Below, one piece after another: positions 10,056-21,200 of a stretch of 64,000 nucleotides of DNA (positions within the stretch are counted from its first letter, which is position 1; each line of letters starts with the position of its first letter). A program made the translations under genes and the position numbers. The DNA is taken from the NCBI GenBank assembly GCA_951799425.1, contig OX637399.1:20682001-20746000 (forward strand). Direction: 5' to 3'. The notes under the pieces are model-generated. The model had not been told where the DNA came from and did no database searches. It worked only from the letters and a program-made list of their open reading frames with translations. Source of the stretch: Ilex aquifolium (taxonomy: Eukaryota > Streptophyta > Magnoliopsida > Aquifoliales > Aquifoliaceae).

Positions 10056-12656
10056 TCAATAATATGTTTGGTTGTTAATTATATACATATTAATTAAGAT
10101 AAAACATACATCACTAGACGGCCAAGCAACACTTTTTCCCACTGCCTGCCCAACAGTAATTACACCAGGAAAAGGTCTTATCAAATAAGTATTAGACACT
10201 ATTGCTTCCTCAACATATACATTCGAAAAATCAGGTCCCAATGGTACTTTCTCTACTTCTTTTGATGGGTCCACACTAAGAAGGATTCCCTTCGCCACTA
10301 CTTGTCTTGGTAAATGGGAACTAAGCAGGTCTACTTTTGTATGAACCTACAACCACAAGTGTTAACAACTTTTAGAAGCCAAAACAAATACAATTGAAAA
10401 AAAAATTACAATTGTAAATCTATGTATCATACATTGGCATACACTATGTTTATCATACACATGCACTTACCTCAGTATTGTTCAAACCTAGTACATGTTT
10501 TCTCTTTTCCGCCCTAACAACACATGTCTACCAAAAAATAATAATAATAAAACAGACAACACTGCATTAGTCAGTATAAATAGCAATGTCAATACTACAT
10601 TAGTTAGTATTCTAATTTTTAGTCTAATTCTCTCGTCGGGGATCGTATCGAGATCACTTATTTTTCTATCACTGAAGAGTAGGTGTATGCCCGTTTTCAT
10701 GGAAAATGGATCAAGAACAAGCATATTGTCAATGCAAAAAAATATGTTGAAAATTGAAAAACTAAGATATTTTCTACAAACCTCTTCAAAAGGCCGTGGG
10801 CATGGTGAGGGTGTTGGTAACTCATGTTGCACCTGTGTAGATGGTGTACGTCCATCTTCGTGTGGCTCTCTGATTGGCCTATGAGTACTAGATGCATCTG
10901 GAACCTACAATATTTTTAGGACATATTAAACTACACATTTTGGATTAATAAGTTATTGAAACAATAATATCAAATATTCACTATACTTCACCGGTCCAAC
11001 CCTAGAGCATCCACCCTCCTCCTGGCGCGAACGTATCAAATCAAGTTGTTGACGCATATCATTAATCTCCTCTCGAAACTCTTCTCTTAACTCCTCTTGT
11101 AGCTCTTGACGCATCCTCTTTCTTTCCAAGTTTGCAGATACTTGAGATGAAGTGCAGGCTTGGCCGTATACATCACTCTACACGACTCCTGAACCATAAG
11201 TCCGCACATAGCCATGACCATCCTCTCCAACTACGTCATGGAATACCCTGTCCCGAATATCTGGAGTCTGCTCCATCTCTGGCACCTCAGAGAGTCGCTG
11301 TGTGAATTCCTCCTACCATGTTTCAACATGAGCATATCCAGTTAGGTTACAATAGAATCGTACTAGAAATTTGTACATACCATATAACCTGCCGTCTCCT
11401 CGTCACATGGAGCACCATTCTTTGTACGTGTTTTGATGAACACACTCATTTTGTCTGTATTCTCTCCATTATTTTCCATCTGAATTCTCAGTTAAAAATA
11501 CATATTTTAATTGTAAGCTGAAATAGAAAAACAGCAACATGTCAATAATTATTATTTTTCATAACAACTTACATCCATCCGAACATTAGCAAAGGGTGTT
11601 CGCCCTGTCCTATGTGTCGGACCTCACAATGCACGATTCTTAGAATTTCGCTTCGATATTACCTATAACATTAATAATATAAAAATAAATTTTACTATTT
11701 CAATATATGTCAATAATAAAAACTAATATGTGCACATACCTTTGCTTCATCAGTACCCCAATATTGCACAAGTGTACGCCATTGCTCTGGTACCACCCGA
11801 TCAGGGACTCTTGACAAATGCTCCTCGTCTGTAGTAGCACTATCATAATACTGCACCTTTAGCTTAGCTTTCCAATCCTTCCAAATCTTACCACAAATCT
11901 TCAAGCAGACCTTTCTAAACTCTGGAGGTGCATTAGTGTTATCCAAGCATCACAATTCCACCCCAGGTTGGAACAAAATACAATGTCAAGTAACTTGTTT
12001 ATAAGAGAGAAATTCTAAATAAAATATACGATACCAATTTGCAATATGAAAGTCATTGCATGAAGCACATAACAGTTGATAATTTGGACAGTTACATACA
12101 ACTAAAAAAATTCATTTAGCGATGAAAGCACAATTCATTATACCTGCACCTCCTTCCAAAGCCAATCTTTTGTATCTTTAGATATATATCTCCAAGAAAG
12201 ATAGTTGAGTGGGAATCGATGGCCATTGTGAACCAAAATGCTCAATTCTGACTTGAACTCGATAGGTAATGCTCCAATTGGTTGTCATTTATGATTAAAT
12301 TGAAGTTCCATCTTTTTATTAGTACCCCAAGTCCTACCACCCACTGCTGGTCCTCGACGCTTGGTGATTGCAGATGAGTCACTTGTGTCATTACCTATTT
12401 AAAATTTGATGGGAACATAAAAAATAATAAGGTAATATCCATCCATGTAATGGAAATTTACAAATAAATAAACTGTAAACATACATTCCCCATTTGATTG
12501 GGTAGGAGCATTATTAGCGGCCTGACCAGTAGGCTGTGATGAATGCGCTATGATGGGTGCTCTAACTCGTCTATGCCGGGGGAGTTGCATTGGTGGTGGG
12601 ATAGGATTAACAAATGATGTAGGGTGGGTGTCAGAATTTTGCAACACGTCTGCCAT
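10056..12656 (-). pseudogene. CACTA ORF1, Transposase_24/TNPA-like, several exons
   Basis: The likely start is ATG at 12656 (MADVLQNSD). Exons in order: a Pro-rich N-terminus (PPPMQLPRHRR); a segment around 12360-12140 (GGRTWGTNKKMELQF, then LSWRYISKDTKDWL) that matches plant Ptta/En/Spm Transposase_24 proteins, with a TGA where relatives have Trp or Arg; 11946-11710 with FRKVCLKICGKIW and VPEQWRTLV; a coiled coil around 11140-10990 rich in Arg, Glu and Gln; and a C-terminal piece at 10298-10119 (VGQAVGKSVAWPSSDV) conserved in CACTA ORF1 proteins. The protein would bind the subterminal repeats. Exon borders are approximate. Confidence 0.66.
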
Positions 12657-12902
12657 TGTCATATGGCATACCTTCCTCTTTGATTGCATGGTAAATCTGT
12701 CTTTATATAAAATCATCATAGTTGTTGAATACAAAATAAGCATAAGTTATTTTTGTGCAAAAAAATAATACGCAATCATAATATCTCAATAAAGTACTAA
12801 TATAAGTAAAGATATAAAACAATAGCAATGTATCTATGCACAACTACTAACTCAAATAAAAAATATAACATCAATGACATGTTAATAAATATTCAATTAT
12901 TA

Positions 12903-14330
12903 TCAAAGGTCATCCATGTCATCTTCCTCCATCACAACAACATCCGAGTCAACGGTTACTCCTTCTACTCCTTGTCTCACCCAACCAAGATCCTCATCGA
13001 GGAGCACCACATCTTCATTCAATTTTTGACTGCTAAATGGCTCAACTTGTGGGTCTTTATGCTGCATGTCAAATAAATCTCTCGGGGACATCTTCACAGC
13101 AACATGCCATTCAGGTTCCACAGGATCTGGCGTATACCAAATTTGCTCTGCTTGGGACGCCAAGATGAATGGTTCATCAGTCAATCGATCAGCTCTATAC
13201 AACAAATTGTTGAAGTTCACCAACGTGAATCTATATTCATCTTCTTTCTTTCCCAAATTGTTATCAACCTAATCACACTTAAATAAAACATATTTCATAT
13301 CATTAGCATACCGAACTTCAACAATGTCTTTTAATACTCCATAGTAGGATACGGCCCCTACACGAGGGTTTTTATCTTTTCGACTAGCATAACTCACAGT
13401 ACTCGCCTTTAAAGTAACACCACTATTTTGTGTACTTCGGCGTTTATCCACACTCTTGACGCGAAAACGAAATCCGTTGATAATATATGAATTAAATCTC
13501 CTTGCTGTGTGATGAGGACCTTCAGCTAATGTATTGAGTTCATCTGCAAACTGGACACTATCTGACCTTCGCAAGTTTGAACCTATTTTTAATATATTAA
13601 CAAAGCATTAACAATAAAGTTATACATATGCATGTTAACAAATGTGGTGTATAATTTATCATATGTGATACATACATGCTCGGCAAACCATGTGTGGAAT
13701 GTTTCATTGTGTACATGACGGATGTTATGGTCCTCTGCATGCGGCATTTGGCACTGAAGGACTCTAAGGTGGTCCCTATATAGATACAAAGTAGTACTAA
13801 AATCGTATATAAATTACAAATAGCATAATTCACCAAAAATGACATTTAACTTACTCCAGAAATGGTGAAACTGAGTCAGTATTGAATAACACATATCTAT
13901 GTGCCTGTGCCCATGTCACATCATCAAGGAGAAAAGGAATACCTTCCCCCAAAGGACGATCTAAGTTCTCACCACCATCATAGTTCCGTAACGGTCTGTT
14001 AGACTTGGTTTCCACGTCATCGAGATACATAGCACAAAAATTCATGCACTCCTCCATCAAGTAACCTTTAGCTATTGAGCCTTCAGGATGAGCTCGATTG
14101 CGTACATATTGTTTTAGAGTAAGAAGATACCTATAAACATATAAGTGCATAAAAATATCCATCCATGCAAAATGGATAATGCATTTTGATATTATTCATA
14201 TTACACCTTTTGCATAAATAAGAAACGCATACCTCTCAATGGGGTACATCCATCTAGACTGCACTGGTCCAGCTATCAATGCTTCCTCAGCTAGTATGTT
14301 TTGTGGAATGGGTAGATTGATAGAACTAAA
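12903..14330 (-). pseudogene. CACTA TNP2-type transposase, C-terminal part only
   Basis: Reading down the minus strand: a DUF4218-like region (LPIPQNILAEEA with QSRWMYPIER at about 14320-14232; TLKQYVRNRAHPEGSI with ECMNFCAMYLDD at about 14130-13850), a small exon at about 13780-13680 (LQCQMPHAEDHNIR), then DUF4216 (13574-12903; FTLVNFNNLLYRADR, PFILASQAEQIWY). A TAG at 13269-13271 replaces the usual Trp in the FKCDWVD motif. The catalytic Transposase_21 region is missing because the element is cut at 14330. Introns contain GT..AG-type borders. Confidence 0.75.
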
Positions 14331-15841
14331 TATCACTTACCTATTGTTGTGAATTGGGTGAAATGGGTATTGAAATGAGTAGAGATAAATCCTAGCTTGG
14401 ATTGGTAATTGGAAATGGACCCAATGTGATTCTTGTGTTATATGAGATTGTGGGCATGTTATGTGTTTATATATATGTGCCTTGAGAATTTAAAGTGTTG
14501 ATAGCATGATTATGTAATAACATTTTTGGAAAATTGTGTTATGGGAATTATATGCTTATGATATAATTTTGTCATGGAATATGTGAAATGTGTTAAAATA
14601 GTTCATGTGTCATTCATAGCATATTAAACTTTATATCATGTTGCAATGAGGCATTACATTGCATTATGCATGGGAACATCACATATGTGGGTGTAGGTGC
14701 ATGGTTGTTGTTATCAACACCATATTTAGTGGATGACGGGTGGGCTCGAGTGAGCTTGGTTGAAAACCTAGCCGAGTCGCACGGTTTGCGTGGTTGATAG
14801 GGTTGGGGTTAGCAAGAAGGGCTGGAAGATCCCTCGGGTGCAAGACCCGGTGATTAGGATACGCACTCCTTTGGCTCGGCCCATTAAGTGTGTAGGTGTA
14901 CGCGGAACCTTCAGTGGAAGTCCGTAAATTCTGTGTAGGTTGGGTGACCAATTGGTGTGAGTCCATGAACATCCACCCCTACAAAGACCCTGGATTGGTA
15001 AATGTCATCTGATGTGATCATAGATGACGGGTTCATACACATTGGCACTTGCATGGGTTGAGGAGCCGGGAAGGGCTCGGGATGATGTGCGTGAGTGAGT
15101 CTCATCTCATTTCATGGCATGGCATGGTAGAGTCCAACATGGAATGCATATTCTAAATTGGAATGTTGAGAATTGTTGGTTTGTTGGCATGTGAACATTT
15201 CATATGCATATAGGTTGGGGAGTAGCCTCTTTAGGAGATACCCTATTGAGCGTGCCTCACCCTTCGTGGGAAAAACATTTCAGGTGCTGGATATACGCCG
15301 GTGGATGGCTCCCAATTCGAGCCCCAAGGATGAAGAAGGCCGAAATGTGGCTTTGTTTGATTTTTTGTAAAACCTTATGAAAACTTAGTTTTTGGCATGT
15401 AAAATTATGGAATTAAGTGTAATAGAGTTGCTTTTAACCTTGTATAGTATGAAAACTTTCATTATGCATGTGTTGGATGAGTTTGGAGTGAATTTGAATG
15501 GATTGGAAGTGAAAAACAGCGGAAAAAGGCATTCTTCAAAATAGGATTGCCGGTACGCCCCCCAAAATTTTCAGAAATTTTAATATAGTTTGCCAAACTT
15601 TTGGGCTATTGTTTCTTTCCTTTAAATGTTATAAATGGACTACAATGAGCTATCAACGGTGGTATGTTGGACCTTGGATGGGTCATCGGGTTAAAAATGA
15701 ATAAACTTTATCTTCTTTTATAATACCGGATAAGGGTATACTAGTGACGTGATGTCGGGTTGAGCGAAAATCACGAATACTTCCGCGGGTTGATGGGTTA
15801 TCAACGGGTAATAAAGGACCCTCGGATTTTGGGGCGTCACA
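14330..15841 (+). repeat. 5'-truncated LTR of a Tekay-type gypsy element
   Basis: The right part is clearly homologous to the Tekay-like LTR at 36537-39186: compare 15190-15350 with 38248-38410, and 15745-15841 with 39090-39186. It ends GGGGCGTCACA at 15841. The LTR start and promoter are missing, and its left end abuts the truncated CACTA gene. It lacks the GGTACC palindrome cluster of the other copy. No target duplication can be checked because the left side is lost. Confidence 0.75.
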
Positions 15842-17103
15842 AAGTGGAGACGTGCAACCCCAAAATTGCGGTAGCATACTTCAAAATAGGATTGTCGAAG
15901 GAGAATCCGCTATATCAATTGCTTACAAGAAGACTGACAATAGACATGGAAGAGCTCATGGCTAGGGTTGAAAAATACGCCAAGGTTGATGACGACCTTG
16001 GTAGAGACATAAGTAGAGAATAAGCCAGGAAAAAGCAGTTCGGCAAAGAGAAGTCAAGAGTGCAAGCCCGAGATGGAGCAAAAGGGAAGGAAAAAGAGGG
16101 GTTCCCCTCTAAGTCCCCGTATATGGGAGTTAACACGGTGTTCAAAGAACCAATTTACATAATTCTTTCCCAAATCAAGGTAAAACCCTACTTTAAATGG
16201 CCAAACAAGTTGGGAGGCGATCCGGCCAAAAGGAACCCAAACTTCAGATCCTCATACCACCGAGATGTGGGGCACATAACCGAGAACTGCTGTTCTTTGA
16301 AGTAGCACTTAGAAGAATTGGTCCAAGCTGGTCACCTCTCGTAATTTGTGGAGAGGGATGGAAACAAGAATAACAACGGAGGTGTTGCCGACACTCCCCA
16401 TGATCGGCCGATACCAGCTGGGATCATCAATGTGATCCACGTGGTCACAAACTCGCACATGGCTACAAATAACTCGGCTAGGGCGTATATTAAATTGGTC
16501 GCATAGGCCAGAGAAGTCTTTCAATTAAGGGTGAGTCCTGAAGCTGTAAGCAAGAAGTTAAAAATGGATGAAGTGGCTGGGAGGATCAGTTTCTTCGAAT
16601 AAGACTTGATAAGGGTACACCACCCGCATTACGACGCACTCGTTCTTACCATACGAATTGTGAATTTTGACGTTAGGTGGGTGTCAATTTACCAAGGGAG
16701 CTCCTCCGAAATCATGTACCTAGGTCTTTTTCAGAAACTAGGCCTCAAAGAGGAGGACCTCAAGGCAGCGAATGCCCCTCTAGTGGGGTTCAGTGGAAAA
16801 ATGGTTTTCCCAAAATGGAAAATCACCCTACTTGTCCGCATAGGACCGTTTGGGACTATGATGGAGTTTCTAGTAGTTGATGCAGAGTTAGCATACAATG
16901 CCATTATGGGGTGTACCTGGTTACATGAGATGAAAGCGGTCCCTTTGACCTACCACCAAGTGCTAAGATTCCTGACAAAGGATGGGATAATCGACATTCG
17001 AGGGGACCAGGTCAGTTCACGAACTTGTCTCCTAGCCTCGGTTAAAGGCAAGAGGTGCGCTGAAGTACAGGAGAAGGTCACGACTCAAGAGACAAGGAAA
17101 TAA
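15842..17103 (+). pseudogene. Tat-B gag and protease, broken
   Basis: Gag resumes after the LTR fragment (PKIAVAYFKIGLSKENPLY), followed by a lysine-rich stretch and a degenerate zinc knuckle (SYHRDVGHITENC) that has lost cysteines. Stops interrupt at 16021 and at several later points. From 16606 comes the retropepsin-like region of Tat elements (AYNAIMGCTWLHEMKAVP is typical). The catalytic DGGSS-type motif reads YQGSS, so the active Asp is gone. Gag would form the particle and protease would process the polyprotein. Confidence 0.72.
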
Positions 17104-17149
17104 CAATTAAAGTCTGAATGGTCAGCTATTGAAGATCAACATATTGAGC

Positions 17150-18425
17150 CGAATGAGCGCACCGTAGAAGACCTAAATAAATGGGGACGCCGAAAGGTAT
17201 TTCTTGCAAGGTTCTTCATTGGAGGCCGAGGAGCACACAAGATTAGTCTCGCTTCTCAAGGAGTACAATGATGTGTTCGCTTGGACGACGTAAGAAATGC
17301 CGAGTGTACCTTCAGAAATCGTGTGCCATCACTTAAATGTAGACCGGAGCTTTAAACCAATAAAGCAAAAGCAGAGAAAGTTGGCACTACAACACAAGGA
17401 GGTAGTGAAGGAAGACGTAGCAAGACTGTTGGAAATACGGACCATCAAAGAAGTCCAATATCCGACTTGGTTGTCGAATACGGTGGTGGTGAAGAAAAAA
17501 ATAGGTAAATGGAGAGCGTGCGTTGACTTTATCGACCTGAACAAGGCATGCCCAAAGGATAACTTTTCTTTGCCTAAGATTGATCAACTGGTCGATGAAA
17601 CCTCAAGTAATGAACGAATGAGTTTCCTTGACGTGCATAAGGGATACCACCAGATACCACTTGCCGAGCAAGCTCAGGAGAAAACATCGTTCATAACCTA
17701 GGAAGGAATTTACTGCTACAAAGTCATGCCATTCGGATTGAAAAACACAGGGGCAACGTACTAGAGATTGGTGACGAATATGTTCTCAGACATGCTGGGT
17801 GACACTATGGAAGTCTACATCGACGATATGGTTGTCAAGAGTCGAAAAGCCAACGACGACATTGCCGATCTAAGGAGAACTTTTGATGTTCTTCGTAGAT
17901 ACAAGATGAAGCTAAACGCTTCAAAATGTGCATTTGGAGTTAGTTCCAGAAATTTTTTAGGCTTGTGGAATTAAGGCGAATCTTGATCAAGTTGTGACCT
18001 TGACATAGTTGCAACTGCCGAAAAGGGTAAAAGAAATGAAAAGGTTGACAGGGATGGTGGCAGCATTTGGTAGATTTATATCCTAAGCCTCTGATAAATG
18101 CTGACCATTTTTTCAATCCATTAAATGGAAAGGCGAGAAGATATGGGATCGGGAATGTGAAGAGGCCTTTGATAACTTGAAGTCCTATTTGGCTACTTCA
18201 CCCCTATTAACGACACCATCCCCAGGTGAACAGTTGTTGTTATACCTAGCAGTATTCGAGCATGCAGTCAGCAGGGCCCTGATGAGAAACTCCCCAAAAG
18301 AGTTATGTTCGATCTACTATGTCAATAAGATGCTCCTTGATACCGAGACGAGCTACTTGCCACTCAAAAAGTTTGCGCTCACGCTCGTAAATGCGGCTCG
18401 GAAGTTGCGACACTACTTCTAGGTT
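17150..18425 (+). pseudogene. Tat-B reverse transcriptase and RNase H, broken
   Basis: RT from about 17297 has IGKWRACVDFIDLNKACPKD and GYHQIPLAEQAQEKTSFIT, then a TAG at 17699-17701, then MPFGLKNTGATY with another stop, and the polymerase motif VYIDDMVVKSR (intact YIDD) in the next open segment. RNase H-like sequence follows at 18140-18420 (TSYLPLKKFALTLVNAARKL). Frameshifts and stops show it cannot make an enzyme. Confidence 0.78.
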
Positions 18426-20164
18426 CACACCATAGTAGTGCTTATCGACCTACTACTTAAAGCCTTGTTTAGAAAAGTAGACCTATCCGGAAGAATATCT
18501 AGATGGGCCACAGAGCTCGGAGAATATGACATCCTCTTCGAGCCACGAATATCAATAAAAGGGCAAGTGGTGGCCGAATTGATCGTCGAGTTCTCACCTA
18601 GGGATCATCACGTTGAAATGCAACCCCCAAATCTGAATGATTTTGTAGACACAAAAGGAAGTTCGAGCCTGTTTGTCGACGGGTCATCAAATCACAAATG
18701 AGTAGGAATTGGTGTCATACTTGAAAGCTCGGAGGGGGAAGTGCTTAAAAGAGCAATAAGACTCGGTTCCAGACCTTAAACAAATGAGGCAGAGTATGAG
18801 GCCTTGCTAGCTGGAGTGAAGCTTGGAACCAGCGCTAGCCTCCCTAGCTTCAGCCGTTAATGAAAAAGGAGGTAGAGCCATTCCAGTAGAATACCAAACT
18901 GAGTCGAGCATCATGCCTCTAGCAGTAGAGGAATCCTTGTAAACGAGACTAAATCAAGCTAGATGGATGAGATTTTCAGCTACCTCAAGACCAAAAACCT
19001 CCCTGAAAACAAAAGGGAAATGCATAAGGTGTGGCTCAAATTAGCTAGGTTTTGGTTATCCCAAAAAAAAGAGCTTTATCGACGTTCGTTCTCTGGACCG
19101 TACCTAAGATGCGCACATCTTGACCTAGTCAAAGATTTCTTATTTGAAATCCATGAGGGGAGTTGCGGGGCACACACAGGGGGAAGGTCACCGGCCCACT
19201 GAGCACTTTCTCAAGGAAATTGGTGGCTATACATGCAAAAAGATGCACAACAGTTTGTTAGGGGCTGCGAGAAGTGCCAAGTTTTTCCCCCAATTCCTAG
19301 GCAACCCGCGCAAGATTTACTCCCATTTACAAGCCCTTGGCTATTAGCGCAGTGGGGCTTTACATAGTTGGTCCAATGCCCCGAGCTCCCGAAAATAAGC
19401 AATTCCGGCTTGTTGTAACTGACTACTCCACGAAATGGGTAGAAGTTGAGCCTTTGTCAAACATACGGGATACAGATACAAGAAATTTCGTGTGGAAGAA
19501 CATTATCACAAGGTTTGGTATACCGATCGCCCTCATATCCGACAGTGGAATCCAATTCGAAAGTGGTCCCTTCAAAGCCTTTTGTCAGCAATGTGGGATC
19601 CGGAACCACTAATCCACTCTAGCTTACCCATAGAGTAACGGAAAGGTTGAAATCTCAAACAAAATAGTTCTAGATGGGATTAAGAAAAGATTGGAGAATG
19701 CAAAAGGCAAATGGGTCGAAGAGTTGCCCAACGTTCTGTGGACGTATCGAACCACACCGCGACGTGCAACGGGGGAACCTCCATTTGCACTCACCTATGG
19801 CAAGGAAGTAATGATACCATTGGAAATTGGATTGCCAACACTCCAAACCGACCTAGTAATTAAAGAGGACAACGACACTACAATTGGTCGGGATTTAGAC
19901 TTGTTTGAAGAAAAGAGGGAGGCAGCGGCAGTTTGGATAGCATTGTATCAGCAACAGATGTCTCGGGCCTACAAAAAGAAGGTCCACCCTCGCGCTTTTA
20001 TACTCGGGGACCTGGTTCGTAGATGTGTTATGGGAATAGACAAAAATCCAAAGTATGGACAACTAGGTGCTAATTGGGAGGGGCCCTACATGGTAACCCA
20101 AGTAGGAGGAAATGGATCCTATGAGCTTGAGACTATGAACCAGAGGAGGGTACCCCGACCTTAG
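18426..20164 (+). pseudogene. Tat-B second RNase H-like domain and integrase, broken
   Basis: LSGRISRWATELGEYDI leads to SLFVDGSSN and GVILESSEGE, the start of the additional archaeal-type RNase H known from Tat/Ogre elements. Integrase runs from about 18963, with frameshifts near 19200 and 19340. The first catalytic Asp is Tyr (GLYIVGPMP); the second Asp (LISDSGIQF) and the Glu (NGKVEISN) remain. The C-terminus has LGANWEGPYMV and ends near 20162. Confidence 0.76.
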
Positions 20165-20549
20165 AATACAACTAATTTGCGAAAGTTCTATTTCTAAAGT
20201 GCCTTCACGAATACGAACTCTGAAGTACCTTCGGGAAATAGGGGTTTCTTTAAGAATATCTCTCCTTGTGCTTTAGAAGCATTTTTCTAATAAAAACATT
20301 TCGAATTTATCAAATTCTAAGTTTTTTTAACCCATCCTACTGCCAAAGCAGGGAGGCAAAAATTCTGATAGAGGTAGAAGCCTAAATCAGGAGTAGCCAC
20401 CTGATTAGATCCAAGCCCAAGGTTAGGTATAACAATGTTAACCAAACGGGTAGTGATCTAAGTCTGATTGGATTGACAGGTCGGTGCATGCATGTAAACA
20501 AATTCTTCGAAGAAAGGCCCAAGAGGACCAAGTTTTCTTAGAGAGATTT

Positions 20550-21047
20550 CCAGGTATTGTAAGGTCCCTAGCTAAGCGCTAAGGACCGAACTCTTTGAAG
20601 AAGGGCCAAGTAAAGGGCCATAACTTCTTAGATAATTTTTTTCTCTAAGTATTATAAGATCCCCAGCTAAGCGCTAAGGACTGAACTCTTTGAAGAAGGG
20701 CCGAGTAAAGGGCCATAACTTCTTAGAGCAAGATTTTTTCTAAGTATTGTAAGGGCTCTAGCTAAGTGCTAAGGACCGAATTCTTTGAAGAAGGACCGAG
20801 TAAAAAGCCATAACGTCTTCGAGCAAAAAAATTTCTTATTGTAAGGTCCCTAGCTAAGTGCTAAGGACCGAACTCTTTGAAGAAGGGCCGAGTAAAGGGC
20901 CATAACTCGTTAGAGCAAAATTTTTTCTAAGTATTGTAAGGTCCATAGCTGAGTGTTAAGGATAAAAAACTTTGATGGAGGGCCAACCGAAAGGCCATAA
21001 AATAAAAAAAAATTTCTAAGTGTTGAAGGGCCCCTGGCTAAGTGCTT
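20550..21047 (+). repeat. About 95-bp tandem repeat, five to six copies, in the 3' region of Tat-B
   Basis: The core TAGCTAAGYGCT recurs at 20569, 20664, 20759, 20851, 20946 and 21035, spaced 89-95 bp. Each unit also holds GGACCGAACTCTTTGAAGAA and AAAGGGCCATAACTTCTTAG. Copies at the right are more diverged. Confidence 0.85.
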
Positions 21048-21140
21048 TTGACAGAACCACTAAAAGCAAAACAAAGAAAGAAGAATGCAAAGAAACTTGT
21101 TAAAAATATCTTCCATATATGCATCAAAAGGGAAGAGGGT

Positions 21141-21142
<2 letters not shown>

Positions 21143-21183
<41 letters not shown>
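21143..21183. repeat. (AT)n microsatellite
   Basis: About 20 perfect TA units between the 95-bp repeats and the end of the antisense gene. Confidence 0.9.
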
Positions 21184-21186
<3 letters not shown>

Positions 21187-21200
21187 CAGAATTTTTGTTT

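Larger units (their letters stand above)
9094..14329 (-). mobile_element. Truncated CACTA (En/Spm) DNA transposon
   Basis: The left border is the classic terminus CACTACAAGAAAA at 9094, followed by about 550 bp of subterminal repeats. Two genes read towards this end on the minus strand: a TNP2-type transposase (C-terminal part) and a second ORF of the Transposase_24/TNPA-like kind. The other terminus (TTTTCTTGTAGTG) is absent; the element stops inside the transposase at about 14330, where a truncated retrotransposon LTR begins. It cannot be mobile alone. Confidence 0.82.
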
